A program made the position numbers and the translations under genes. 64,000 nucleotides of DNA. Source: Reticulitermes lucifugus (Eukaryota > Arthropoda > Insecta > Blattodea > Rhinotermitidae). Under the pieces are notes generated by a model. The model saw nothing but the letters and a program-made list of their open reading frames with translations. It did not search any database and had not been told where the DNA came from. Each line of letters starts with the position of its first letter. Position 1 is the first letter of the stretch. Below, piece after piece: positions 47,120 through 57,424 of the stretch. The stretch is from positions 11,862 to 75,861 of the forward strand of contig JAKCWW010000978.1 of NCBI GenBank assembly GCA_026260175.1, written 5' to 3'.

Positions 47120-47820
47120 GACTGAGCCTTCTAGATTCCAAGCATTCATCCGGGATACCAATTACACAACAACCACAATGGAACACACCGAACTTTAGTA
47201 CAACATAGACATTACGATAGTACAGTGCATATGCCTGAGTAACGTACATATATTATTATATTAAAATACTTATATAAGCAATACGTGAGCCTTAGTGAGA
47301 GATTTCTAAATTCTTGTTTTCAAGTATAAAAATTTTGGAATTGCTTGTAAAAACTTCCGTATTGTATTGAATGTTCCACTATGGTTCACGTACACCTTAC
47401 TTTTACTGATCAAATATAAAATGCAAATATGTGAGAAGCGTGATGTTGGTATGTGTATTGAATAGATCAAGCTACACTGTACGTGCGCTGTATGACACAA
47501 AATATTTCAAAAGAACACCATATTATCTCAATGCAGATATATCAAATTACTAGCCCCAAAAAATACAGAGGTAATAATATACAATTTTTAACAATAAAAT
47601 AAGTCTTCATTTAGCCCACTTAATACATCCGTGGTTATCATATTCTTCTGAGAATAAACAGAGTTTACTATCCTAAACAGATTAACACTTTGGTCTTTCT
47701 ACTTAAAATGATGTTTTTCTGTTGTGAGGTAGGATCTTACTTCCTAAATGCTATTCAAATAAACTTTTCAAGTCAAAACTTCACAATACAGGCAATGTAC
47801 GAGTACGTATAAACGCAATA
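47120..47820. other. No recognised feature
   Basis: AT-rich, short frames only. Confidence 0.4.
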
Positions 47821-47823
47821 TTG

Positions 47824-48132
47824 AGGCGCGTTCGCGTAAGCACATTTTCCACGGAAAAGCAACAGGTATTACATGTTCTGAGTGTGTGTCTGTAGCCTTA
47901 GTTATCCAGCATGCAATGCGCATGCGCCATATTATATTGCAATCTTTGGCCTGTCTGGTTCTAACATATTTTTCCACATTACCTCTTAAAGGACACCATT
48001 TTCGAAAACAAAGTTATTGAACATAAAATGTATGTTTTGATTTTGTCTGCAACTTTTGTCTGTAACGTTTCACATTCTAACAAGAATTCAGTGACATATT
48101 ATCATAAATGTGCATAGGTCTTTATGTGAAGT
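47824..48132 (-). repeat. Family F repeat, 3' part
   Basis: The reverse complement follows 63675-63960 block by block: TTCTTGTTAGAATGTGAAAC, GGATAACTAAGGCTACAGAC and ACACACTCAGAACATG, to an end GCGAACGCGCC. The 5' portion is missing, and the pogo-like remnant begins where it stops. Confidence 0.75.
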
Positions 48133-48319
48133 AGGAGAGAGAAGGGATAGTTGGTACCCTTTTCACTTTATAATTTTTCACCTTTTTTCTCTACCCGTTA
48201 AGTTGAATATAAGGGCACACATGGCTAGTAACACTCTTGGGCTACAATCTGAGATACACATAATTCACGCTGTTCATTAGAAATACGAGGGGCAGACTTT
48301 CTCCCTAATCTCTGCACGT

Positions 48320-48354
48320 GTACCAACCTGCCCAGCAGACGGGGCAAGTTGGTA
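48320..48354. other. Hairpin in the pogo-like 3' region
   Basis: TACCAACCTGCCC and GGGGCAAGTTGGTA pair at 12 of 14 positions around a 7-nt loop. A related GGTACC word lies at 48153-48160. These may be terminal or subterminal repeats of the transposon. Confidence 0.5.
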
Positions 48355-48614
48355 TATGGTAAAAATACGTGGAAAATCAAGGTGCCAACTTTCAAGGTCT
48401 AAAATTAACAGCCAATGATTACTATATTGTTTTATAAAACAAATGTGTGAGACACAGGCTGTACACAACAACAGGGTGTTATTGTGGTAATAAAAAGTTG
48501 AGAAACAATAAAAAAATCGGCACAAAATTCAACACATCTACTTAAATTGAAAAAGGAGATTAAAAGGATAGGTAACTCCATATGACACTAGCCTGCCACC
48601 AGGAAAATAGGTTT

Positions 48615-49316
48615 TCATTCTAAATAGCGTGTTCCAATCCCATCGTACTGGCAATTTAAGCAAACACATTTGGGACTGCCATCAGGGCACTCTTGATGTG
48701 ACCGCAACTTGCAGTCTGTGCACTGCAGTCACATTTCTGTGGATGCGCCAAGACAGTAGAGGCAGGAACTATCTTCGGAGTCTTTTTCGTCAGCGTCGCC
48801 TGCAGTTTTGGATTTTTTGGATTTTTTCTTTCTGCTTTTATGAATCACTCTTTAGCTATGTGGCACACTTCTTTTCTTATTTTTTAGGTACAGTTCTTCC
48901 GTTATTTGCTCCAAGACTTCCGTTGTACTGGGTGTCAAAGCATTTTTGACAGGGGTAACAGTCAATGTTCTTTTGTCCTTATTTACATTTTTACTCTTTT
49001 GCGTACGGTTTAGGAAGGTTTCGAACGTCCGCTGTGGTAGCAGGATGTGTTGCTACTTTAGAAGTAGATGATGATTGTGCGGGAGAATCATCAAAATCGC
49101 AGAAAGTTCACCGTTGCTATTGGAAGCTGCTGCTTCCATAGGAGGTGCAGCTCTATCTGGAACCTAAGCGTCCACGACTTCTTCGTTTTGAAAAAATTTC
49201 CCGGCTGAAGAGGTAAATTCCAGAAACCTGGAAACCTTTTTTGGTATTTTCAGGAAGAGGAGTCAGATGAAAAGGTGTGTTGACGGCAGAAGTAATGTCA
49301 TGTATTGCCATTCAAT
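48615..49316 (-). pseudogene. pogo/Tigger-like transposase remnant, C-terminal third with zinc-cluster tail
   Basis: The minus strand, from 49311, reads MAIHDITSAVNTPFHLTPLP, then ENTKKGFQVSGIYLFSREIF, ending in TAG at 49153-49155. The pattern P-E-N-x-x-x-G-F-x-x-S-G-I-Y-x-F-x-R-x-I-F is typical of the region just after the DDE catalytic domain in pogo-family transposases. In another frame, about 48620-48900, it continues with LTPSTTEVLEQITEEL, a Lys-rich stretch and DSSCLYCLGASTEM, then LQCTDCKLRSHQECPDG and CVCLNCQYDG, stop at 48615. The CxxC, CxxC, HxxC and CxC spacing is a PHD-like zinc cluster known at the C-terminus of such transposases. In-frame stops lie at 48852-48854 and 48729-48731 (the latter TGA where Trp is usual), and at least one frame change separates the two parts. 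The DNA-binding and most catalytic regions are absent. It is dead and 5'-truncated. The plus frame at 48629-48949 is its antisense shadow. Confidence 0.8.
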
Positions 49317-49412
49317 TTGACGCTATCCATCCCGTTGTGTATATAGACTTACATAAATAACACTACGTATTCCGTCTGACACAACCTATATTTATTATTA
49401 TTATCTCAAACA

Positions 49413-49445
49413 CTACATGTTTCGATCAACCCGATCATCACCAAG
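49413..49445 (-). other. Hammerhead-related remnant
   Basis: The minus strand reads GTGATGATC, GGGTT, GATC, GAAAC, ATGTAG. GATC pairs with GATC beside GAAAC, and ATGTAG matches the 31339 motif. The first motif is degraded. Confidence 0.35.
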
Positions 49446-49681
49446 TGTTTATTTTATACAAAAAATTAAAACTAAAGGTAGAAATACAAATTTTTGCAAG
49501 ATCTCACAAATTATATAAAATACAAATTACAATCGGCGTGTAATTCTTAATGGTGCGTCATTTAACACAAACCAGTGAGGTGTATAATTTAAAACTTATA
49601 AATTAGGCTACTAGTTTCTAGTCAAAATGTGTTAAAATGACGGTTAAACTTTTCCTCTTATTTTTTATACTTTTAAACACA

Positions 49682-49849
49682 TTTATAAACCGTGCAGTGT
49701 TAGTCGAGTAATTAGCTGTCCACTTTATAAACCGTGCAGTGTTAGTCGAGTAATTAGCTGTCCACTTTATAAACCGTGCAGTGTTAGTCGAGTAATTAGC
49801 TGTCCACTTTATAAACCGTGCAGTGTTAGTCGAGTAATTAGCTGTCCAC
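49682..49849. repeat. Perfect 42-bp minisatellite, four copies
   Basis: Units at 49682-49723, 49724-49765, 49766-49807 and 49808-49849 are identical. Each starts TTTATAAACCGTGCAG and ends TTAGCTGTCCAC. Because 42 is a multiple of three, the minus strand stays open and would give a repeated 14-residue unit starting KWTANYSTN. Absence of any mismatch implies recent expansion or a collapsed/expanded assembly. Confidence 0.95.
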
Positions 49850-50099
49850 TTCATTGAATGTCTGTGTAGGCCCGTTAAGTTACGTATTTCGCACTATATT
49901 TTCCGTTGCTGAGTCTATTTACTTCTTCTATTACGATTTTGCTTTCAATTCGTTTTTCATTGACTTTTATTAGCTATCAGCATTTTAATGTCACTTGACA
50001 GATTTGCTCTGGGGTCGATCACCAGGTCATGCTACTGATGTTTATTCCGTGGGTGGCATCTTTTTAATGACAGTCAGTAAGAAGCTGTCAGGTGACACA

Positions 50100-50385
50100 C
50101 GGTGGTGCAGTTGGTTGTGGTAATGCACTACAAGCCGGAAGGTCGCGGGTTCGATTCCCGATGGATCCACTAGAATTTTTCTTTGACTTAATCCTTCAGG
50201 TCGACTAAGCCTCTAAGAGAAATGAGTGTCATGAACACTTTCTGGGAAGATAATGCGGCCGGTGTCTAGGGCTGATAAACGTATCATCTTCATGTGCCGA
50301 TTCTTTGGAAATCTGGGCGCCTCAACCTCCTGGAAAAACTAGGGGCCTGTCCAGGCCTATGTAGATAGCTTTACCTTTTAATTTA
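50100..50385 (+). repeat. SINE-C copy 2
   Basis: The tRNA-like head is GGTGGTGCAGTTGGTTGTGG (A-box region), then GGTCGCGGGTTCGATTCCCG (B box, 50143-50160). The body has TTGACTTAATCCTTCAGG, GATAATGCGGCCGGTG, CCTCAACCTCCTGG and GGGCCTGTCC. It looks like a tRNA at first sight, but the SINE body follows directly and is shared with 5724-6019. Confidence 0.85.
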
Positions 50386-50491
50386 GACGGGTAAAATTTT
50401 TCTAAGTTCTTGAATTTTATAGCAGGTCTGAATAATTTAGAAACTATATACGTGTTATGAGTTTGTTCTGCATTCCTACCACATTAAATTA

Positions 50492-50816
50492 TACAGTCAT
50501 CCCTCACTTTTCGCGGGAGTTAGGTTCGAAGACCCCATGCGAAAAGCGAAAATTCGGGAACAATTGAAATCTCCCACACCAAAAAAAAAGTTTAATATTT
50601 TTAAGCGTTTTTCTTTTTTTCAGAACCGTTGTGATTGGCAGCTTCTTCCTTTTTTTACTTCATCTCTTTGAATATCATGCTGTATGCCTCCAAGTCCTCT
50701 CCGATTTGTCGAAAAATGTTGATGCTTCTATCCATTAATGGGTCCGGGTGATGTATTTTTATTCTTTGGGCGAAACCGAGAAGTACGAACCCCCGGGAAA
50801 GTGAGGGACTACTATA
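50492..50816. mobile_element. pogo/Tigger-type MITE
   Basis: The element is 50494-50814 (321 bp) between TA dinucleotides. The left end is CAGTCATCCCTCACTTTTCG; the right end, inverted, is TAGTAGTCCCTCACTTTCCC. CAGT...CCCTC ends with a TA target fit the pogo branch of Tc1/mariner. There is no open frame of note, so it is non-autonomous. Both ends have drifted, so it is not young. Confidence 0.75.
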
Positions 50817-51914
50817 TTTCATTTCCTGACCATTTACTTATATGCTAACATCCTTACTGCGATTTCAATTGAGATTCAATTTATTAGAAAGTCTTTGGCT
50901 AGATCAAGTAAGCAACACTCTTCGCAGAAAGTTTGTAACTCCTGAAAAATATGTTGTAAAACCGAAGTCTGAATATGTTTAAAGCTGTGTATGTTCTTAT
51001 TTTGATTGTGCGGTAAACATATCCGTGATATACGAGAAAGTACATAAAATCAACAACTAATCAAAACCGTAAATCGAATTTTATTAATGAACAGATAATA
51101 CCGAGCAGAAGCATAATGAATTGTTTGATCATTAAACGAACCGTTTCAGTACATTACATTTCACTCTCCTACAATCACAGTTCCTAACATTATGACTTTT
51201 AGGAGCTGAGGTCAATTGTTTTGCCCATCCAATAATTATGTCACAAAGACCCTTCGCATTTCCATTGACCGATATCAACACCATCTCATAGCCAAAGAAT
51301 TCTAATAAATTTCGATTCGTTTTGCTTCCAATATAGGGCAGCTGCCCATTAATTCACAAGAGGGTTAGGTTGGTGGAAGCAAAATTAAAGTTTAGATTCG
51401 TGTGTGTAACAGTAGGGAAGAGAGGTTGATGTAATACAAAAGAGTCGATTACATAAGAGAAAAGAGGCGAGGGATAATATAAGGAAGGGATGTTGAATAT
51501 AAGAGGGGTGCTGTGTGATGAATGAACCCTGTATACGGTGGCAGATACAGGTGCATAGCTAGAAGCCGATATTAAATCCAAAGTTTCCGACAAGGGAGGC
51601 GAACAACCCGGACGTCAGGACTTCCCTGCTCACTGACGTCACAGGCAGGCACTGTAAGGTGGTTAAGCTACCCCACTTGTGTCTCTGCATCATAGGCTAT
51701 TCTTGTCAAATCATCACCAGTCATCAAGCATTTTATATAAGTTGTTCCGTTAATATATATCCTACTGTCATTAAGCACAACCAATGTATTTATGTTTATG
51801 TAAATTTAGGTTTCAAATCAGTAAATCTAAAATGCTATTTCCACAATCATTATGTTAATAAGTAACATATAAAGTCATGTTTACTAACTGATAAGAAGTA
51901 TAACTAAATTTTTC

Positions 51915-51950
51915 GGCTAAAATTAGCCATTATCTAGTCAAAATCAAATA
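51915..51950 (-). other. Hammerhead-related remnant
   Basis: GGCT (51917-51920) and AGCC (51927-51930) form a stem next to GAAAA on the minus strand, with TAGATAAT for the first motif. Same subtype as 56642-56672. Confidence 0.4.
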
Positions 51951-51954
51951 TTTA

Positions 51955-53165
51955 TTCGCTATTAATGTCAAGCCTTAAAAGTAATATTACATAATGCACA
52001 AAGAACTAGGGGTGAATAAGATTGTTCTTACTATTTTGACAGATGATTTTTTTAGAGGATTAGATTTTTTGTCCCAGATGTTGAATTAGTGTTGGTGTTG
52101 GTGTTTGGCTAGAGAAGAAATCTTGGACTCGATCGTTTTATCACATCAGTTTTCGACAGCAGCATAGGCAATATGTCGGTTGAACTCTCATGTCTATATA
52201 ATTGGGGCCCCTGATATTTTTTTAGAGAGTTTACTCCCAGAACTCATACGAATTATCCAGAATACTGCGCTGTGACTGAAGAATGGATTCCAGCCAGAAA
52301 AAAAAACAAAATAAATTTTAGTATTCTGTACGTTTGGGATGCGCACTGATTGACGGGCCGCGGGGCCCCAAGGTCTGATGGGGCCTTATCTACACCAGTC
52401 GTTTTCAATAAACCTGCATAAACACCCTGACTGTCAATAATCCCCCTCATACCAATGCTAGTGACATAAAATAAGTTTAAAATGAATTCGCTATATTCCC
52501 TTGCATACTCTCTCAGAATATTTATGATTCTGAAGCACTATTTTAGTGCAGAGCAACATTTACGTCATGAGTTCATAATTATTACATGAAGTAGACACAT
52601 GGACCTTCTCCTAACGTATAAAAATGTGCTCTAAATTTGAAACCAGTTTCATAGGTGAGCGCTACTGCGACTACAGTAGGAATTTTAAAGGCCGCATGCT
52701 TGGAATGCCTTCCGTGTTTCTACAGCCTCTGGCAGTCCTGTGCTGTCTCCATCTCTTTCTACCGCTTACATGCTAGTCACCGTCTTTCACCACAGCTCAT
52801 CTTCATTTCATTTTCCTTGCACACTTCGGTACTGAGTAGTGTATCTGCCTTACGTTGATCGCTTTGCATCAGCATCCGATGCAGTATTTTGCACCCACGG
52901 TATTCAGAGTATAGTTCAGAAAATAAATTTACGTACTGTGTAACTTATAATTAAATGAATCTAAACTGATTGTGATTTCGGGGGAATTTTCTTCAAGCGA
53001 TTAACATATTTTCTCAGCACTAAGTTTTCTCATAAGTTTAAACATGATCGCGAGCTGGAAACATTTGTGACACGACGGCTGGTAATATTGGACATGGACT
53101 GATATCAACAGGGCATAGTAAAGAAAATCCAACGATATTATATTTGTCGTTGTTGTAAAGGGGAC
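51955..53165. other. No recognised feature
   Basis: Short frames only. A GC-rich GGGCCGCGGGGCCCC word lies near 52355-52369 without context. Confidence 0.35.
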
Positions 53166-53170
53166 TGTGC

Positions 53171-53245
53171 CCCATCTTCAAGGGTCAAGCAGTTGCCCTG
53201 CTTGACCCTTGAAGATGGGACCGATAGTTTTTCCCGAAACGAAGG
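53171..53245. repeat. Perfect 22-bp hairpin with hammerhead-like arm
   Basis: 53171-53192 and 53198-53219 are perfect inverted copies around 5 nt. The right arm carries TTGAAGA, T, GGGA facing TCCC, GAAAC (53236-53240), then GAAGGTAAG. It is related to the 16402 and 30130 elements. Confidence 0.7.
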
Positions 53246-53417
53246 TAAGTACCAATCTACGCTGCGTAACATCCCAGAAGAGCGAAGACCTCAGGACGAA
53301 TACTCACTTATTAATGCATGACACTTAAAAATTTTTTGGCATTCTGTTGGTGCACAGGAAAGTCTATGAACTTATAATCGGGAGAAAAAATTTCGACTCT
53401 CTTTCTGGTTACCCAGT

Positions 53418-53690
53418 TAACGTTGTCTCTATCCACGCCATGAAGACTTATGGGGGGCGGGGAAGTATAACGATACTCATTCTTAACCTCGGTCCTAGAA
53501 GGAGGTGAGTGGTCAGGTTCACACCCCGGCAGCTTCATCACCGGGAAAGGATACCGGTGCCCTCTGAATAGGATGGTGGGTGGACCCCAGAGAGGGTCTG
53601 GACGATTTGGAGAAGAAGAAAATAGATTGCCCATGCCGGAGTTCAAACCCCGTTTCGTCCAACCCGTAACCTAGTCACTATACTGACCGC
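53418..53690 (-). repeat. SINE-B copy
   Basis: The head on minus reads CAGTATAGTGACTAGGTTAC, then a B box GGGGTTTGAACTCCGG (53637-53652). The body has CCGGGAAAGGATACCGGTGC and GTCTGGACGATTTGGAG, and the 3' end has CTATCCACGCCATGAAG. The frame over 53311-53646 is not a gene. Confidence 0.8.
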
Positions 53691-53969
53691 AACTTCCCGT
53701 CTCCCTCGTGTTTCCCAGTATCCCTTCCAAATTATTTTGGTTCCTGCCAGTCTCTGTAGGAGAATTAAAATAATTACGAAAGCCTCCGTCCATATCACTA
53801 ACTATTCAGTACTGATTATTTATATCCTTTAACTGTTTCAGATGCAGTTGCCATTCCGGAAAATTTCCGTCGATATTGTAAAATTTAAGGTCGCATGGAA
53901 TATCATCACTACATCTGAGAACCAGATAAGTCAGACGACGATGATTCAACGTCGCAGTAAAGTATTTAG

Positions 53970-54135
53970 CATTCTTACTTCACATTCAAGAGATTACTTA
54001 TTCAAATTCCGTCCCGGACTCTGGCTATTCTGAAAAATGTTTCGTGGGTTTCCTCAGGCGTTCCAGACAAGTACCATGACAGTATATTTAATTACGCCAC
54101 GACCATTTCCTTCCACATTCTTTCAAATTAAATAA
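53970..54135 (+). repeat. SINE-E copy, diverged
   Basis: TTCAAATTCCGTCCCGGAC (B-box region), GGCTATTCTGAAAAATG, CGTGGGTTTCCTCAGGCG and AATTACGCCACGACCATTTC follow the order of 31004-31160. Confidence 0.6.
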
Positions 54136-54139
54136 GGAA

Positions 54140-54760
54140 TATTAAAAATCCTACTGTTCGATGTCATGGAGCCTGAGCTACAAAGAATTTTTAAATAAAT
54201 TAGAAACAGGACACTTGAATAAAGAACGGGTGACTTTCAAATTCATACAATCGGGTACGGGTATCACAATTTTTATATATTTCTCACCAAATATATTAAG
54301 GTGATCAGATCTAATAAAATAATTTGGCAAGACGTAAAGTAAATTAAAAGTACGTATGTATTTAAGTCTGATATACGTTGAAGTTCTGATTAAAGATGGA
54401 AGTATAGAATAACATCTAAGTGGCTCTTAAAGAAATAAAGTTTAGACTGGATTAAATTGGTGTAGGATAGAGAAGACAGTGGGGCTTTTGTGAGCACCGT
54501 CGTTTATTAGAGCTGGGTTCTCACAGAAGTGTTGTTGAAGATGAAAATATTCTGAGATATTACTCTGTGTCCGCTGGTACATTGTTTTCAAGAACGCTAA
54601 ATAGCAATTGTAAAAATCATGTTTATTTACTGAAAGTTACGTGAAAAAACGTGCCAAAGGAAAATCTAGAGCAAAGGAAAAAGCAATCTCAGAAGTCATA
54701 AAAGGAACGGGGTAAAACAACACAGCTCGGAATGCGGGAATATGAAAAGAGTTTTAAGAT
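54140..54760. other. No recognised feature
   Basis: AT-rich. The last part may belong to the LINE that follows, but no motif can be read. Confidence 0.35.
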
Positions 54761-55200
54761 GATTAGGTGTATGGTGATGGTGATTATGGTGGAGGAAACA
54801 CCTTAGCAATATGGGAAAAGAAAATATTGAGAAAAATATTTGGCCCAGTAAAAGACAGTGGCATATGGAATATCCGCGCAAATCAGGTGTTAAGGGATCT
54901 GTATAGAGAGCCAGATATTATCTCAGAAATTAGGAAAGGAAGATTACAACGTTAGGACATGTGGAAAGAATGCCAGAAGAAAGAACTGGGAAGAAAATGT
55001 TTAAGAATATCTCAGAAGGAAAAAGGTCCGTTGGAAAGCCAAGAAAGAGATGGTTGGACGATGTTGAAAATGATATGAAGAAAATGGGTGTTAGAGGCTG
55101 GAGAAAAATAACTAGGGATAGAGACGCCTGGAAATTGATCCTGAAGGAGGACAGGGTCCTACATGGACCGTAGAGCCAGCGGAGAAGAAGAGGGAGAAGA
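54760..55200 (+). pseudogene. LINE reverse-transcriptase C-terminal tail, copy 2
   Basis: The plus strand encodes LAIWEKKILRKIFGPVKDSG, then ANQVLRDLYREPDIISEIRK, GRLQR and a stop. One base to the side it continues as LGHVERMPEERTG, VGKPRKRWLDDVENDMKKMG and TRDRDAWKLILKEDRVLHGP, to the stop at 55173. The family has RLRWLGHV at the break, so a one-base deletion in the Trp codon near 54945-54950 split the frame. The short GAAGAAGA tail after the stop matches copy 1 at 1069-1092. The reverse-transcriptase and endonuclease domains are missing. Confidence 0.9.
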
Positions 55201-55204
55201 TGGG

Positions 55205-55715
55205 GTTGCAGGTAATGAATAAAACTAAAATTACGTCACTAATAACGTCACTGTGAGCATTTTACTTTTAATTAATAGCCAAGACGGGCATTAGTTCTTT
55301 CAAGACAGCAAAAGCAGAAAATCTCATTTGAAGTTAAGAATGGAGCCATAAATTTTAACAAATGTTCATAATCCACTCTGACAAAATAGGATACTTCCTT
55401 TTGACTAGCAGCCAAAATTTAGAAATCATAAATTAAACCCCTCATAATTTATGTAAGAAGGTGATAATTGGACGGTATGTTCTCTACTTGCTCGAATTTG
55501 AAATACGGTCCTGTCTTCATAGCATAGCGCGCAATTTCCTTTCGACTCTCGACTCACACATGCGAATACCTTGCATGTTTAATTTTGTGACTGAATTATT
55601 TTAAGACTCAAAACATGTCCAGGTCGAAAATTTTCGAAATTTGAAAACTTTTGACATTTCTGTGACGTAAGGTTTAAGGTATACGGACTTTATCCGTCTT
55701 GGCAGCTTTCCATCA
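55205..55715. other. No recognised feature
   Basis: Nothing supportable. Confidence 0.35.
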
Positions 55716-55723
55716 GTCACTAC

Positions 55724-55755
55724 GTTTCGACAACTGACTCTGTTCTTTTCTTCAG
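55724..55755 (-). other. Hammerhead-like core
   Basis: CTGAAGA (55749-55755 inverted), a spacer with an imperfect GAACA/TGTC stem, GAAAC (55724-55728 inverted), then GTAGTG. Confidence 0.5.
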
Positions 55756-55854
55756 GTTAAAAATATAAAATCTGCTCCGAATCTTGGAGTTCTCACAGCT
55801 GTTAATGCGAAAATAACTGTCTTGTGGGACGAAATAATTTGCAAATGCATCGAC

Positions 55855-55900
55855 GTTTCAGAGTAACCTGCTGCTTCTCTCATCGGTTTGCATACATAAA
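55855..55900 (-). other. Hammerhead-like core with possible stem I
   Basis: The minus strand reads CCGATGA (55880-55886), GAG, a loop, CTCT, GAAAC (55855-55859), GTCGATGCA. TGCAAA upstream and TTTGCA downstream could pair as stem I. A sister copy lies at 27951-27981. Confidence 0.5.
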
Positions 55901-56116
55901 CCGTCTAAAATTCTATTGGCCTTTTCCCGTTCACTTTCACAATCCTCTCCCCACAAAGAAACTTCACTGCTCATCCATTCTCCAGCTCTTTTAATAACCC
56001 CATAACTTTTCCTTGAATTTTCCTTTCCATCTTCCCACCTCCCAATTGGCTCGGTCAGAGCACTGCCCTAATCCACCCTCCATATCATTCTTTCCGCCCG
56101 CGGATCAGTCATTTAC

Positions 56117-56200
56117 TTTGATGATGGAAGCAGCAGATTTAACTAAAACAATGACATCTACCAGACTACATGGCGTCACATACCAGACTGCAGTTATCAT
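56117..56200 (+). other. Hammerhead-like remnant
   Basis: TTGATGATGGAAGCAGCAG followed by a degraded GAAAC site and CTACCAGACTACATGGCGTC, the tail found after other copies. Confidence 0.35.
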
Positions 56201-56345
56201 CGAAACCTATTGCGTTTTGTCCATAAGTAATGCTATTCTGAAAAATTTCACATGTTCGCTTCCAGTCTGCGTCTTTCTGCCGTAAATTTGGAGACCACAG
56301 TCGTGCCTTCAGTAGGCCTGCAAGTTATATATGTAGGCTCCTCCT

Positions 56346-56395
56346 ATACCGTAAAACCTCGATTTAAATAGAGGATGTGTTCCCGAGTTCATTCA
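56346..56395 (+). repeat. Possible pogo-type terminal fragment
   Basis: CCGTAAAACCTCGATTTAAA resembles the CAGTAAAACCTC ends of pogo/Tigger-type MITEs. No partner end was found. Confidence 0.3.
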
Positions 56396-56620
56396 TATAC
56401 TTACACCCCAAGTACAACTTGTATTGCAAGGAGTCATTCTTGGATAAATCTTTTATTTGGCCTTTTCTTTCTTTATCGTGCCCGGACCATTTATTTGGTG
56501 CTCTAATCTCGCTAAATGTTGTCACTCATACCGAAAATAAAGACTTTCCTACTTTTAGGTGGCACACCCACGTTACCTTATTAAATATAAACGAATGTTT
56601 CAGTCAACACTAACTTATAA

Positions 56621-56753
56621 TCAGTAAGAATATGGCTACATGTTTCGGCTAAAAATGACTAGCCATTATCAAGTCCAAATAAAAGAATATTCTTATTTTT
56701 CCTGATAAATGTTAATAATTTTCAGCCGAAACATGTAGCCTTATTCTTACTGA
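56621..56753 (-). repeat. 133-bp inverted-repeat element, hammerhead-related
   Basis: Arms 56621-56655 and 56719-56753 match at 33 of 35 positions. In the left arm, read on minus, AGCC (inverted 56647-56650) follows GGCT (inverted 56661-56664) as a stem, then GAAAC (inverted 56642-56646), ATGTAGCC. The first motif reads TTGATAAT. The right arm carries only GCCGAAACATGTAGCC. Confidence 0.7.
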
Positions 56754-56825
56754 ATATATGTTGTGCTGACATATTGAAACTTTCATTTATAAAGAATTTT
56801 TTACTAAAACTAATGTCCTCTTTTT

Positions 56826-56893
56826 ACTAACAAATGTTGTTGTTGTTTTGTTGTTGTTGTGATGGTGATGGTGGTGGTGGTAGTGGTGGTTGT
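56826..56893. repeat. TTG/GGT trinucleotide tract
   Basis: Imperfect TTG repeats pass into GGT repeats with GATGGT interruptions. Confidence 0.85.
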
Positions 56894-57424
56894 ACTGCAG
56901 GTTGTTCCAGTAGTTGCGGGGAGAGGTTACAGGATGGCGAAATGTTGACTTTCTCAGAGCAGTGTTGTTGAAGTTTCAGGCCTTCTGGGACCTTAGGCCG
57001 TGCCGACTGAAAAACATTTACACACGCTTCGAAGAAATTACGTTACGTTGAAGCGTTGGTAACTACTTACCAGTCGACATGATGTAACCTCTCAGAAGAC
57101 ACAAAAATTTAGATTACAGGACCCCTCGAAGAGAGCGTTTCAATTTGCTTCTTTGTCGTCTAAAGTTACGAAGAGGAGCACTGCTTTCTGAAGACGGCTT
57201 GAAGTGTGGACAGCTGATTAGAATCCAGCTTTTAACTGAGAAATGACATTGTAACAGCGATGACATATATATCAAAGTTGTTGACAGAGACTTTTGGCCG
57301 GAATTTGGGTCTTATTATAAGAGGATGTGCAAAGGAAAACATATGAGTACGTTGTTTAGAAATACACAAAAGAACTTGTTGGTAAGCACTGCACTTAAAT
57401 GTGATGAAATAACGTTCCTTTTTA

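Noticed and set aside
48629-48949. 106-codon plus-strand frame with hydrophobic tail
   Set aside because: Antisense of the pogo-like zinc-tail region.
50100-50170. tRNA gene with good A and B boxes
   Set aside because: The A and B boxes belong to a SINE-C head: the body follows directly and recurs at 5724-6019, and no mature tRNA 3' end or terminator is present.
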